Below the pieces are notes generated by a model that was given only the letters and a program-made list of their open reading frames with translations, was not told the DNA's origin and ran no database searches. Shown piece after piece: positions 1 through 9,790 of a DNA stretch of 64,000 bases (within the stretch, counting starts at the first letter, position 1; each line of letters begins with the position of its first letter). The position numbers were made by a program, and so were the translations under genes. The DNA is from Algoriphagus litoralis (GTDB lineage: Bacteria > Bacteroidota > Bacteroidia > Cytophagales > Cyclobacteriaceae), in NCBI RefSeq assembly GCF_003259255.1, contig NZ_QGOL01000007.1, positions 186,001 to 250,000 on the forward strand, in the 5' to 3' direction.

Positions 1-449
1 AAGAAGAAGAAATCGGGATCTTGAAAAATAAAATTGCAGCCCTGGGACTTACCGAGACAGAATTAATCATCCATCAAAACGGCAGCAATGGCACCGATAT
101 CAATGTCCTCAGAAATGATATTCTCAAAGATCTCTATGAGCGAAATGAAGGTCTGATCCGAGATAAAGATCAGAAAATAGCGCTCTTGGAAAGTGAACTT
201 TCGGAAGACGCCCAAATTCGTACCCTAAGCCAAGAGGTGGCCCTAGAAGCCAAAATCAATCATCCAAACCTCAAGAAGTTCAGTTTGGGCAGGTCGATTT
301 TCACTGATCTGGACAAAAATCAGACAGATACACTCATCTCAGCCTATGCCTCATTTCAGCCCAGTGCCCAACGTACAGAAATAAACAAACTTCGGGATTG
401 GCTTAAAGTCAGAACAAAGTCTGACACGGTGGCCCTAATTATCGACTAA
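1..449 (+). CDS. C-terminal end of a truncated protein, function unknown
   Basis: The reading frame is open to the left edge of the window (it reads E-E-E-I-G-I-L before the first possible TTG at 21), so this is the 3' part of a longer gene. The visible part of about 149 residues is hydrophilic and begins with a charged, coiled-coil-like stretch, then a second charged helix (residues about 35-70 counted from the TTG) and a compact C-terminal segment containing LGRSIFTDLD and ending KSDTVALIID. No membrane segment is present in this part. It could be the cytoplasmic tail of a DUF389 (TIGR00341) membrane protein, but this is a weak impression and I do not claim a function. The next gene starts 12 bp downstream on the same strand. 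Confidence 0.6.
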   Translation, partial: EEEIGILKNKIAALGLTETELIIHQNGSNGTDINVLRNDILKDLYERNEGLIRDKDQKIALLESELSEDAQIRTLSQEVALEAKINHPNLKKFSLGRSIFTDLDKNQTDTLISAYASFQPSAQRTEINKLRDWLKVRTKSDTVALIID

Positions 450-461
450 AACCCAAAACAT

Positions 462-914
462 ATGAAGATCTCACTATTCACACTTGCGCTATTATTCACA
501 TTCGCTTTTTCGTCATTTTCTCAGGAACAATACGACGAAAGCTTGGCCACTAAACTTGGGGCTGATGACTATGGTATGCGCAAGTATGTGATGGCTTTTC
601 TCTTGCGTGGAGACCGAGTCAGTGAATATGGTGAAACTGAGCGGGCGGACATTCAAGCCGGACATATGGCTAATATTTCAAGAATGGCTGAAATGGGCAA
701 ACTGATCGTGGCTGGGCCATTTTTTGGCAATGACGAATTGCGAGGGATTTATATCTTCGACGTGCAAACCATTGAAGAGGCCAAAGCGCTAACCGAAACA
801 GATCCCGCCATCAAGGCCGGAGTGCTAAAAATGGACCTGAAGGAATGGTACGGTTCCGCGGCACTGATGATGCTGCCTGAGATCTATCCCAAGGTGACAA
901 AGAAGAGTTTTTAG
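462..914 (+). CDS. Secreted YciI-family protein
   Basis: A 150-aa protein with an N-terminal signal peptide (hydrophobic core about residues 4-19, likely cleavage after FSSFS-Q). The rest matches the YCII-related fold, a ferredoxin-like alpha/beta dimer: the pieces ADIQAGHMANISRMAEMGK, IVAGPFFGNDELRGIYIF and a following EEAKALTETDPAIKAG are characteristic, including the H in QAGHMANI and the D in TDPA. Cytoplasmic YciI proteins are usually about 100 aa; the exported, longer form is common in Bacteroidota. The biochemical role of the family is not settled. The start at 462 is preceded by an AT-rich leader and lies 12 bp after the upstream stop, so the two genes may be co-transcribed. It converges on addB at 1145. 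Confidence 0.85.
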   Translation: MKISLFTLALLFTFAFSSFSQEQYDESLATKLGADDYGMRKYVMAFLLRGDRVSEYGETERADIQAGHMANISRMAEMGKLIVAGPFFGNDELRGIYIFDVQTIEEAKALTETDPAIKAGVLKMDLKEWYGSAALMMLPEIYPKVTKKSF

Positions 915-930
915 TCTTAGTGATCAGTTT

Positions 931-1126
931 TCAGTCGAAGTGGTCAGGTTGCACTGGTTAGTAGCAGTGGATTGAGTCCGGCTGAGCGGAGTCGAAGCCG
1001 ATATTCAATTTTCAGTGGTCAGTCGCACTTTTATGAAATCTGTAATTGGTAAGTAGTGTGCGATAAGTTGTGATTGCATTTACTGCTCACCGTTTACAAG
1101 TTAGAAAACTCCGCTCAGGGTGACAC
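931..1126. repeat. Decayed short repeats between convergent genes
   Basis: The 230 bp between the YciI gene and addB contain no convincing gene. Two copies of a short motif with core CTCCGCTCAG face each other: one on the minus strand at 980-999 (plus-strand reading GAGCGGAGTCGAA) and one on the plus strand at 1107-1125 (ACTCCGCTCAGGGTGACA). The same family recurs near 12.3 kb and 17.8 kb. Around them are loose copies of a CAGTGGTCAGTCGCA-type motif (for example 1012-1030 and 931-956). No strong hairpin terminator is seen here. Confidence 0.5.
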
Positions 1127-1144
1127 TTCCTTGCCTACTGAACA

Positions 1145-4006
1145 CTACCTTCCGCACATCTCCAAATACGGGCAATAAGCGCATTTTTTTAGATCTTCTG
1201 CTTGTGAAAAAGGAACCTCGGGATTGTACATTTCTTCTAGAAGTTTCCTTAGACCTAACTCATACTCTTGAGCATGGTCACGATAATCATTCAGCTCAAT
1301 GCCCAGCTTATACGGCTCTTTGAATTGCAGATAGGGATTGAAATCATCCGAAAAGATCTCCTTCAGGTTAAAAATCGCTGGTTTTAGCGGTGCGGAGCTC
1401 TGAGGATGCGTCGCCTGATAGATCAAACCGTAAAACATCGTCTGCATGCCGGCTTTATTTCGATTGGTATCGTCCCGGTTAAATAAGGAAGGAATATCCG
1501 GAAAATCCTTTTTGTCCCCGCCAGACTTGTAATCGATGAGTCGGACCACGCCATTCAATTCATCTACGCGGTCAATGATTCCTTTCAAAGCGATTTCCCG
1601 ATGCCCGAGGCTCGTTTGGATGCCAAGTTTGGCGCGGTACTCCTTGCCTTTCTCCAATGAAATCAATCGAAATGGAGCGGATTCTTCATCTATTTCCAAG
1701 ACTCGTCTGATGTATTTCTGCAAAACATCCCGAGCGATAGCCAACTGACCATTCAGCTTCGTCTCTGCAGCATCCTCTAAATGGTAATTGGTTCGAATGG
1801 CTTTCTCAATCGCAGGAAATATCCAGTTGGTCTTCAATTCTTTGAAATCTTCGGGTACTAGTACCGCACGCCTCTTCCGCTCAATAAAACCCAAATACAG
1901 GTTTTCCATGCTGTAGTGAGCCAAATTCCCAAATACTCCCGCATCGATTTCCTCGGTGACTTCTTTCTTTTCCTCGATTAAAGCGATGTATTTTAGGTAA
2001 AACTTAAGACGACAATCCAGATACACATTCAGTGCAGAAGGAGAAAAAGTTGTCTGCGATGTCCCATCTTGCCCAATGGTGTATTTTTCTAAGAGTTGAA
2101 GAATCTCAGGCACTTTTTGAATCGTGATCTCACCTGGAGACTTTTGGTCAATGGGCACAAAAATCACCTCTTCTTTCATCTCCAAATCCATTTCCACCAT
2201 CATCTGCTGGATGTAGCGGCTTTTCTCTCCGGATTTTCCCTGATCAGAAGCTGTGGTGTAGATCATGTGAACTTCCTCTGCGCTATGAAGCAGTCGGTAA
2301 AATGTATAGGCATAGATCGCGTCGTTTTGCTCCTGTACAGGCAAGCCAAAAGCGCGTCGAATGTTGAAAGGAATCATGGAATTCAACCCAGCAGAGGGTG
2401 GGAAACTAGCCTCATTCATATTGCAGATGATGACTCTCCGGAAGTCAAGATTCCTCGACTCCAGCACACCCATGATCTGTAAGCCCTGAAGCGGTTCGCC
2501 TTCAAATGGCAACTTCACTTCTCTGAAAACCTGACGGAAAAGCCGAATGAAGAACTCCCGATTGACAGTCAGGGAATCCTGCTTGTCAAAGATCTCACGA
2601 AGTCGTGTCAGCTGCTTGAAGCATTGATAAAGATAACTCCGCTGCAAAGGTTCATCTTTCAATCGCTCAGCCAACTCCTCCATCAACACAGCCAGATAGG
2701 TAAAAAGCTGCTCACTTTCCAGTTTTTGGAAGATCAGAACAAAAAATGCTCCGCCTTGATGCAGGTTTTCCTCCGAAATATAGATCTGATTTTTCTCCTG
2801 AATCTCAGCCAGCAAACTTTTACAAAAGTCTGCATTAGAAGATTTTATGTAAATCGAAGAAAGTAGGTTTTTGATAGCTTGATGGTAGAAAAGGACTTTC
2901 CCCTCCTCCACCTTGATAAATCGCTGCATTTCCAGCACCGCTTCGAGAAAGGCATATACCGGAGCGTTTTTTACAGGATAGCCCATGGTCACGTTTACCT
3001 TGTCCACCTGATCGGGAAGAGAATGAAGGACTGGGAAAAGCATTTGCTCGTCCGGAAGGATCACCACCGTCTCTTCCCAGTTTTCCTTTGGAATCGTCTC
3101 AAGAATCGTCCCAACCAGATTCGCCTGATTGGTTTTCAGGGGCGTGGCGTAGGTTTGGATTTGAGCCTTTTTAGTTTGGATCAATGATGGAATGACTTCC
3201 GGAAAAGTGGGTCCGAAAACCTTGTCTCGTTGGTATTCCCTGAAGAAAAGCCCCGCTTCCTGATTCTTGTCATTTAAGTAATAGGCATCCAGATCCCAGT
3301 AGATTTTTGCTCCAAATTGCGTGATGAAATGCTTGATCAGTTTCTCTTCCGTTCCAGTAAAAGCATTGAAACCGATGAAAATGGTATGTTTTTCGGGTTT
3401 GGAAAGCTGATCTAGCGATTCGGCTACTTGCCGATAAAGCTTGCCGGAATACGCTAGCCCTGAAACATTGAGCGAAGCCTGAAAAGCTTGGTAAAGTGGA
3501 TGGAGCAATTCCCAGAATTTCAGAAATTTCTCCTGATGCATTCGATCCTGCCGCACAAATGAGTTCCAAAATTGCTGAATCAATTCCACCTGACTTTCGG
3601 TCAGAAAACTTTGATCTGACTCAAACTCTTTGAATTCAGCCAACTGGTGATATAATTTCTTAGCATCGGCCATGAATTGATCCAGGTCATTGAAGTCCTT
3701 GAGGATCATTTCTCCCCAAAAGAAAAACTTATCGAAATCCTCTGGAGCCGGATTTAAATCCTGATAAACGCGATACAATTCGAAAATTAAGGTCAGTTCA
3801 TCCGCTGGTCGCTGTCCGGCATAGTGGTAAAAAATATCCTCAATTGTCTTCACCTCCGGCATCCAGGTAGGTTCGGAGATCAATGTCCCCAGATGTTGAG
3901 TAAAGAAAAGTCCAGCTCTCCTGTTGGGCAGGACTATACTCAGGTCTTGCAGATTCCGGTGTTCCGCGAGGATTTCCCGGGCAGTATTTCTTAAAAAACT
4001 ATGCAT
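1145..4006 (-). CDS. addB: AddB-like PD-(D/E)XK nuclease subunit
   Basis: This 953-aa protein is the AddB-type partner of the helicase-nuclease that processes double-strand DNA breaks for RecA-dependent repair. The N-terminal half resembles a UvrD-like helicase fold without a working Walker A (it starts with a degenerate IVLPNRRAGLFF). The C-terminal nuclease domain has the PD-(D/E)XK core LIDYKSGG with D825 and K827. Four cysteines around the nuclease (C665 in LDCRLKFYLKY, then C942, C945 and C951 in CAYCPYLEMC) match the 4Fe-4S staple known from AddB. The gene overlaps the upstream addA by 8 bp, so translation is probably coupled. Bacteroidota AddB proteins are divergent, so the symbol is by function and context rather than close sequence identity. 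Confidence 0.85.
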   Translation of the reverse strand: MHSFLRNTAREILAEHRNLQDLSIVLPNRRAGLFFTQHLGTLISEPTWMPEVKTIEDIFYHYAGQRPADELTLIFELYRVYQDLNPAPEDFDKFFFWGEMILKDFNDLDQFMADAKKLYHQLAEFKEFESDQSFLTESQVELIQQFWNSFVRQDRMHQEKFLKFWELLHPLYQAFQASLNVSGLAYSGKLYRQVAESLDQLSKPEKHTIFIGFNAFTGTEEKLIKHFITQFGAKIYWDLDAYYLNDKNQEAGLFFREYQRDKVFGPTFPEVIPSLIQTKKAQIQTYATPLKTNQANLVGTILETIPKENWEETVVILPDEQMLFPVLHSLPDQVDKVNVTMGYPVKNAPVYAFLEAVLEMQRFIKVEEGKVLFYHQAIKNLLSSIYIKSSNADFCKSLLAEIQEKNQIYISEENLHQGGAFFVLIFQKLESEQLFTYLAVLMEELAERLKDEPLQRSYLYQCFKQLTRLREIFDKQDSLTVNREFFIRLFRQVFREVKLPFEGEPLQGLQIMGVLESRNLDFRRVIICNMNEASFPPSAGLNSMIPFNIRRAFGLPVQEQNDAIYAYTFYRLLHSAEEVHMIYTTASDQGKSGEKSRYIQQMMVEMDLEMKEEVIFVPIDQKSPGEITIQKVPEILQLLEKYTIGQDGTSQTTFSPSALNVYLDCRLKFYLKYIALIEEKKEVTEEIDAGVFGNLAHYSMENLYLGFIERKRRAVLVPEDFKELKTNWIFPAIEKAIRTNYHLEDAAETKLNGQLAIARDVLQKYIRRVLEIDEESAPFRLISLEKGKEYRAKLGIQTSLGHREIALKGIIDRVDELNGVVRLIDYKSGGDKKDFPDIPSLFNRDDTNRNKAGMQTMFYGLIYQATHPQSSAPLKPAIFNLKEIFSDDFNPYLQFKEPYKLGIELNDYRDHAQEYELGLRKLLEEMYNPEVPFSQAEDLKKCAYCPYLEMCGR

Positions 4007-7000
4007 TGACTCTTTCGATTTTTCCAGATTCCAAATAGCACAAAAAGCCTTTCACGGGCTTTTGGGTGAGCTTCTGAACCAGGTCCATGTAGTCACGAAC
4101 CTGCAAGCCATATTTTTCCTGCTCCTCCCCTGTTTTGAAATCCACAAGGATAGCTTCCTTTTCACGAAGGATAATCCGGTCTGGCCGTTTTTGCTTTCCC
4201 CCGGGAAGTAAAATCCCCTGCTCTGCAAGTAAAATCCCTTCACCCTCAAACCAGTCACTGAACACAGGATTAGAAAACAAGTCGATCAATTGCTTTTCTA
4301 CCTCCGCTTTTTCAGATTGGCTGAGTCTTCCTTCGAAATAGAAAGATTGTAAAATGGATTTGGCGGCTTCCAGATTGATCGATTTCTCCAAAATCTCATG
4401 GACGAGCAAACCAAAGTTTCGTTTTTTCCGCTGCTCCAAGCCCTCGGGCGAAAAATCTACCGCATACTTCTTCACCTTAAGCAGTTCAGTCCAATTCTGA
4501 TAGGACCAACGCAAGGTCGGAACAGGCAATAGCGCTGGTTTTTCTGGTTTTTCCTCAGGCCAGTCCCCCAAATCAAAGACTTTGGTTTCAGCATCAAAAT
4601 GGGCAGCTAAACTCAATCCCTCCAACGATTCAGCTCCATTTTCGAGGATTTGCTGAAGATGGACTTCCATCGCATTCTGAGAATTGATCTTTTGCCGATA
4701 AGGAACCAATCCCCAAAACACATCCTCAGCACGGGTAAGTGCAACATAAATCATATTCAAACTATCCAAATAGGCCAATATCGCCTCTTCGGAATAGATG
4801 GACTGAAAGGCCGACTGGGCGAGATTTGCTCCCAGCGTCAGTGGAATGATTGCCGAAAGGTTTTGGTCTGCATCCTCAAAAGGCGACCAAACCACATTTC
4901 TCTTCGTCGTATCAAAAATAGTCCATTTCAAAAAAGGCATCAGGACGACTTTAAACTGCAATCCTTTGGACTTGTGAATCGTCAGAATCCGCATCGCGTC
5001 GTGGCCTTCGGGGATTTTCACCGTTCGTTTGGTTTGATTCTCCTCCCACCACTCCAGAAAACCAGCCAAGTCAGAGCGATTGTTTGCAGTAAAGTCATAA
5101 ACCGCTTCCTTGAAACCCGAGATATACGCTTTTTCAAGTCCAGTTTCCATCAGATTAAGCACCACAATCAATTCTTCGAGCGCTTCCATGAGCGGAAGTT
5201 GAAGCATCAGCATTTCCTTTTCCTTGAAGACATCTAGCCTTTCTTTCAGATAATCAGGAATCTGGTCCAGTGAAAAAAGCAGGTGATCGACCGGTCGATC
5301 CTGCAAAACCGACCAGTAATACCACATCGTCTTGAATTGAACTTGATCGTCCGGATACTGCAAATACCGAAGCCCAGCTACCAAAGCCTTCACTGAGGCC
5401 GATTTGGTGAGGTACATGGACTCGTCCGATAGCACATCAAAGCGGTAATTCGGATCGGTGTTGGTGGCAGTTTCCTGCATCAGGACATCTGCGATGGCTT
5501 CACCTTCATTTTTACTTCTGACCAAAAAAGCGATATCCCGCAGACTGTAGCCTTGGTCTTGAAGTTGTCTGACCATATCTGGCAGTTTGGATAGCACCTG
5601 ATCCGTGAAGTTTCCTTCTTCATCGTCTTTATTGGAGGTCAAAAACTCGAGTTTCACTTTTCCCTGAAATGCGGATTTAGCCTTTTTAGGTGAAATATTT
5701 TGGTGAACATCATGATAGGCTCGGGATAGAATAGAAGGATCCTCTACTTGGTAATTTTCTCTTAAGTAGGATTCAAACGAGCCAGGAAGCTGCTTAAACA
5801 AGGCATTATTGAATTCGATGATATTGGGAAGGCTGCGGTAATTGGTGGCCAAATTCTTGAGATCGATACCAAAAACCCCTGTCTCTGCCTCCACCTGCTC
5901 CAGCAGAAGTTTCATCTCCCCTCCTCTCCAGCGGTAAATGGATTGCTTGACATCACCGACCAGCAGATTGGTATTGCCCTGTGAGAGCGAGTTCTCCAGA
6001 AGCGGTTTGAAACTTGCCCATTGAAAGCCTGAAGTATCCTGAAATTCATCGATCAAATAATTTCGATACTGATTCCCGACTTTTTCATAGATAAATGGAG
6101 CGTCATTTTCTTTGGTGATTTCCTTTAGGAATTCATTTGCATCGGAAATCAGCAGGATATTCTCCTCATCCTTGATGACCGAAAGTTCGTCCAACAAATT
6201 CCTGAAAATCCCGAAAACGTAGATGTTTTTGGAAATTGCTTCGATGGTATTCCATTGGTAAGTCAGAGGCTCGATTTTGGCCAAAAGCTCTCCTAAACCT
6301 GCATAGAATGATTGTTCGATGAGATCCTTTTTAGAACTTGTTTTGGTTGCCCAGCCTTCCGGACTATTTGCTTTCGCAAGTTGAGCCTCTGTAAAATCGG
6401 AGATTGGTGATTCTTTTTTGCCAAGCTTATCAAATTTTGCAGGAAACCCTCGGTTGTAATCACTCCACTCCAAACCTAACCCAGCTCTGATTTCATTTGC
6501 TTTCAGGTTGATTGCTCCGGCAATCTTCATCAACTCCGCCCTTCTTTCTCGCGCAAAAACCTGAAGCTTGGAAATATTTTCTTTTTCCTTGAGAAATTCC
6601 CTGATCTCAGACGAATAGCGCTTGAAGTCCTCCTGGAAAATCTGCCCGCCCAGTTCACGAATGTTGCCACGGATATCCCAAGATTTACCATTTTGGATCT
6701 GTTCGGAGGCATAATCCACCAGCCATTTGTGCAGAAACTCATCTTCCATTACCAGCATGACCACCCGATCTACCACTCGATCGAGGACTGCTTGTTGATC
6801 AAGTTCGACCTCGAATTTGGCATTGAGATCCATCTCACGAGCGAATGCGCGTACTACTTTCTGGAAAAAGCTATCAATCGTACTGACCGCAAAGTGCCCA
6901 TAATCATGTAGAATGGCGGTCAAAGTTTGTGAAGCTTTGTGCTTCAAACCTGCTTCATCGACTTGGAGTGCTTTCATCAGCTCTTCATCCATTTTTTCCG

Positions 7001-7208
7001 AAGGATTTACGGAAGTCCTCAGCCGACCGAGTTCCTTTAAGATTCGCTCCTTCATCTCAGCAGTAGCTTTATTTGTGAAAGTCACAGCGAGAATTTGCCT
7101 GAAAGCTCCCGGATTTGCCAAGGCCAACTTGAGATATTCCAGCGTGAGGGTGTAGGTCTTACCCGAGCCGGCGGAAGATTTGTAGATGATGAAGAGTTTC
7201 TTGTCCAT
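3999..7208 (-). CDS. addA: AddA-like UvrD/RecB helicase-nuclease
   Basis: A 1069-aa superfamily 1A helicase fused to a RecB-type nuclease, the motor subunit of the AddAB complex acting on broken DNA ends. Visible motifs in order are Walker A SSAGSGKT (K17), TFTNKATAEMKERI (motif Ia), the DEFQDTSGFQW Walker B box, VGDVKQSIYRWRGGE (motif III), ATNYRS (motif IV), ILTIHKSKGLQFK (motif V), YVALTRAED (motif VI) and, near the C-terminus, the nuclease core ILVDFKTGEEQEKYGLQ (D1023) with a Q and Y downstream. I chose the ATG at 7208 because the protein then begins MDKKLFIIYKSSAGSGKT, directly at the ATPase fold; a TTG 21 bp upstream is possible. It is the first gene of the addAB pair. Confidence 0.9.
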   Translation of the reverse strand: MDKKLFIIYKSSAGSGKTYTLTLEYLKLALANPGAFRQILAVTFTNKATAEMKERILKELGRLRTSVNPSEKMDEELMKALQVDEAGLKHKASQTLTAILHDYGHFAVSTIDSFFQKVVRAFAREMDLNAKFEVELDQQAVLDRVVDRVVMLVMEDEFLHKWLVDYASEQIQNGKSWDIRGNIRELGGQIFQEDFKRYSSEIREFLKEKENISKLQVFARERRAELMKIAGAINLKANEIRAGLGLEWSDYNRGFPAKFDKLGKKESPISDFTEAQLAKANSPEGWATKTSSKKDLIEQSFYAGLGELLAKIEPLTYQWNTIEAISKNIYVFGIFRNLLDELSVIKDEENILLISDANEFLKEITKENDAPFIYEKVGNQYRNYLIDEFQDTSGFQWASFKPLLENSLSQGNTNLLVGDVKQSIYRWRGGEMKLLLEQVEAETGVFGIDLKNLATNYRSLPNIIEFNNALFKQLPGSFESYLRENYQVEDPSILSRAYHDVHQNISPKKAKSAFQGKVKLEFLTSNKDDEEGNFTDQVLSKLPDMVRQLQDQGYSLRDIAFLVRSKNEGEAIADVLMQETATNTDPNYRFDVLSDESMYLTKSASVKALVAGLRYLQYPDDQVQFKTMWYYWSVLQDRPVDHLLFSLDQIPDYLKERLDVFKEKEMLMLQLPLMEALEELIVVLNLMETGLEKAYISGFKEAVYDFTANNRSDLAGFLEWWEENQTKRTVKIPEGHDAMRILTIHKSKGLQFKVVLMPFLKWTIFDTTKRNVVWSPFEDADQNLSAIIPLTLGANLAQSAFQSIYSEEAILAYLDSLNMIYVALTRAEDVFWGLVPYRQKINSQNAMEVHLQQILENGAESLEGLSLAAHFDAETKVFDLGDWPEEKPEKPALLPVPTLRWSYQNWTELLKVKKYAVDFSPEGLEQRKKRNFGLLVHEILEKSINLEAAKSILQSFYFEGRLSQSEKAEVEKQLIDLFSNPVFSDWFEGEGILLAEQGILLPGGKQKRPDRIILREKEAILVDFKTGEEQEKYGLQVRDYMDLVQKLTQKPVKGFLCYLESGKIERVNA

Positions 7209-7383
7209 GGTAAAAAGTCGAGCCTCCAAGATAGGAAAGTGGACTGTTTTTCCCGTCGAGAAAAATTAGACTTGACGAATATTGTCAGAAAACCTTCCCT
7301 GATTCCAAAGCGAACCATAGAAACAAATCTGATTGGAATTCGGTGTATTTATAGACAAATTCCAATTTGAAATCCAATTCCCA

Positions 7384-9543
7384 ATGAAAAGACTACTTTC
7401 TCTCGTATTCTTCCTTACCCTTTCTTTTTCGTCAGTTGCCAAAGACGGCTATGAACTTTGGCTGGATTATGACATGGTAGAAGACCCCCAAATGAAAGCT
7501 CAATTGGAACCGCTTTTCTCCGGTTTTTTCTTTTTTGGCGAAAGCCCGACCTACGATGTCATCCGGAAAGAGCTTGAGATCGCCGGACAAAAAATGCTCG
7601 GCAAAGCTCCGGTTTTTTCTCAGGAACGACTCGGACAGACTCAGGTTTGGCTTGGGACTCGAGAGCAACTTTCGCAGGTTTTTGGGCTCCAGCAACAAGC
7701 CGAAATCAAGGCCTTGGGCGAAGATGGATTTTGGATGGGACCGATCGATTTTCAGGGAAAAACCTACTTCACCATCGTAGGCAATCAACCAGTTGGCGTG
7801 CTTTATGGCGTTTTCAGCTGGCTTAAACGCATCCAAACAGGCACTTTCGATCCAAGAATTCAAAAAGCTGAAAGTCCAAAAGTTAAACTTCGAATGCTAA
7901 ATCATTGGGACAACTTGGATCGGACCGTGGAGCGAGGCTATGCGGGCTTTTCGATCTGGGACTGGCATAAGCTTCCGAGCTACATCGATCCCCGCTACAC
8001 CGACTATGCAAGAGCCAATGCATCCATCGGAATCAACGCCGTTTCGCTCACCAATGTCAATGCGAATGCAAGAATCCTGACTACGGATTTTATGAAAAAA
8101 GCGAAGGTCTTGGCGGATATTTTCAGGCCCTATGGGATCAAGGTTTTCCTTACTGCCCGATTCTCCGCACCGATGGAAATCGGTAAACTCAAGACCGCCG
8201 ATCCACTCGATCCTGAAGTAATCAACTTCTGGAAAAAGAAAACTGAGGAGATGTATTCCTTTATCCCGGATTTTGGGGGATTTCTGGTGAAAGCGAATTC
8301 TGAAGGGCAGCCTGGTCCCCATGAGTACAAAAGAACGCATGCCGAAGGAGCAAATATGCTTGCCGATGCCCTTGCGCCGCATGGGGGAGTTTTGGTTTGG
8401 AGAGCTTTCGTTTATTCACATGAAGTCGACCAAGATCGGCATAAGCAGGCCAATCTGGAATTTGAGCCACTGGACGGCAAGTTTCGAGATAATGTAATCA
8501 TACAAGTGAAAAACGGAGCAATCGACTTTATGCCAAGGGAACCTTTCCATCCGCTTTTTGGAGCGGTGAAAAACACCAACCTCGGGATCGAATTTCAGAT
8601 CACTCAGGAATATCTCGGTCAGGCAACGCAGCTAGTTTTTTTGGCTCCGATGTGGGAGGAAGTTTTGCGCAGCAAAACCTACCGCCCTACCCCCGCCTCC
8701 ACCGTGGCCGGAATCATAGACGGAAGTGACTCTAAACAAAAGCTCACGCTGATGGCTGGCGTCTCTAACATCGGCACCGACCGCAACTGGACAGGACATC
8801 TCTTTGGGCAGGCAAATTGGTATGCCTTTGGCCGACAGGCATGGGACCACACCTTGACCTCTGCACAAATTGCAGACGAATGGACGAAATTGACCTTTGG
8901 TCAGAAGCCTGAAACGGTTACCAAAATCAGTGAAATCATGCTCGGATCACATGAAGCAGCGGTGAACTACATGATGCCACTAGGACTGCATCATATCATG
9001 GGTTGGGACCATCACTATGGTCCGGGTCCTTGGGTGACAGGAGGAAGACCAGATTGGACGGCGCTGTACTATCATCAGGCGGACAGTTTGGGAATCGGTT
9101 TTGATCGAACAGCAAGTGGAAGTGATGCTTTGGGCCAATATGCTCCCGAGATCGTAAACCAGTGGTCTGATCCCAAACTGATTCCAGAGAAGTATTTGCT
9201 TTGGTTTCATCATCTACCATGGGATTTTGAACTCAAGTCAGGAAAAACCCTTTGGGAGGAAATCGGCCTGCACTACGATCAGGGGGTGAAATCAGCCAGA
9301 AAAATGCAGGAGACTTGGGCATCTTTGGAATCGGCTATCGACCCGCAGCGATTTGACCATGTACGGCAATTACTTGCAATTCAAGTTCAGGAAGCCGAAT
9401 GGTGGAGAAATTCCTGTTTGCTGTATTTTCAGACTTTTGCGAAGCGACCTTTTCCAGCGGTAATCGAACAACCTGAAGGTGATCTGGAATACTACAAGAG
9501 CCTGAGTTTCCCAACTGCGCCGGGGATACGGCCGAGATGGTAG
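7384..9543 (+). CDS. Secreted alpha-glucuronidase, GH67
   Basis: A 719-aa enzyme with a signal peptide (MKRLLSLVFFLTLSFSSVA). GH67 enzymes remove (4-O-methyl)glucuronic acid from the non-reducing end of xylooligosaccharides, so this should act on glucuronoxylan fragments, probably in the periplasm. The family core is clear: NSEGQPGP with E307 as the likely general acid, AIDFMPREPFHPLFGA with D381, and EFQITQEYLG with E409; by the known GH67 spacing D381 and E409 are the general bases. The run MLNHWDNLDRTVERGYAG is also typical. The first ATG at 7333 is rejected because it would put 17 unrelated residues before the signal peptide. It stands alone here, without xylanase or SusC/D genes, so it may serve oligosaccharides imported by systems elsewhere. 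Confidence 0.9.
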   Translation: MKRLLSLVFFLTLSFSSVAKDGYELWLDYDMVEDPQMKAQLEPLFSGFFFFGESPTYDVIRKELEIAGQKMLGKAPVFSQERLGQTQVWLGTREQLSQVFGLQQQAEIKALGEDGFWMGPIDFQGKTYFTIVGNQPVGVLYGVFSWLKRIQTGTFDPRIQKAESPKVKLRMLNHWDNLDRTVERGYAGFSIWDWHKLPSYIDPRYTDYARANASIGINAVSLTNVNANARILTTDFMKKAKVLADIFRPYGIKVFLTARFSAPMEIGKLKTADPLDPEVINFWKKKTEEMYSFIPDFGGFLVKANSEGQPGPHEYKRTHAEGANMLADALAPHGGVLVWRAFVYSHEVDQDRHKQANLEFEPLDGKFRDNVIIQVKNGAIDFMPREPFHPLFGAVKNTNLGIEFQITQEYLGQATQLVFLAPMWEEVLRSKTYRPTPASTVAGIIDGSDSKQKLTLMAGVSNIGTDRNWTGHLFGQANWYAFGRQAWDHTLTSAQIADEWTKLTFGQKPETVTKISEIMLGSHEAAVNYMMPLGLHHIMGWDHHYGPGPWVTGGRPDWTALYYHQADSLGIGFDRTASGSDALGQYAPEIVNQWSDPKLIPEKYLLWFHHLPWDFELKSGKTLWEEIGLHYDQGVKSARKMQETWASLESAIDPQRFDHVRQLLAIQVQEAEWWRNSCLLYFQTFAKRPFPAVIEQPEGDLEYYKSLSFPTAPGIRPRW

Positions 9544-9790
9544 ATTGAAGTACGAGTTATGAAATACGATTTACGAGGCGCAAAGCAACTTTGAGGTTTT
9601 GAAAACCTTGAAGGTGTAGGTCTAATATCAAGTTTTCTAACAAAAAAAATCGAACTCCGAATGTCGAATAATGAATGATGAAGATTTGAAAATCGCTTGT
9701 GGGAGTGTCTTCCCTCTCGCAACTCTCTGGAATATCAAAACTGCCGGCGGTAGGTAGGTGATTAACGTCGAATAATGAAGAAATAAGAAT
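9544..9790. repeat. Intergenic repeat debris
   Basis: No gene is supported between the GH67 and VOC genes. The segment 9583-9618 reads AACTTTGAGGTTTTGAAAACCTTGAAGGTG, a degenerate inverted repeat around GGTTTTGAAAACC. Two loosely matching copies of a GTCGAATAATGAA(T) motif occur at about 9663-9680 and 9767-9780. These look like eroded copies of small dispersed elements rather than regulatory sites, but no other copies outside the window can be inspected. Confidence 0.4.

Noticed and set aside
4650..5237. A 195-aa open frame opposite addA on the plus strand
   Set aside because: It runs antisense to a well-supported 1069-aa gene, has no recognised family, and its composition is that of a shadow frame.
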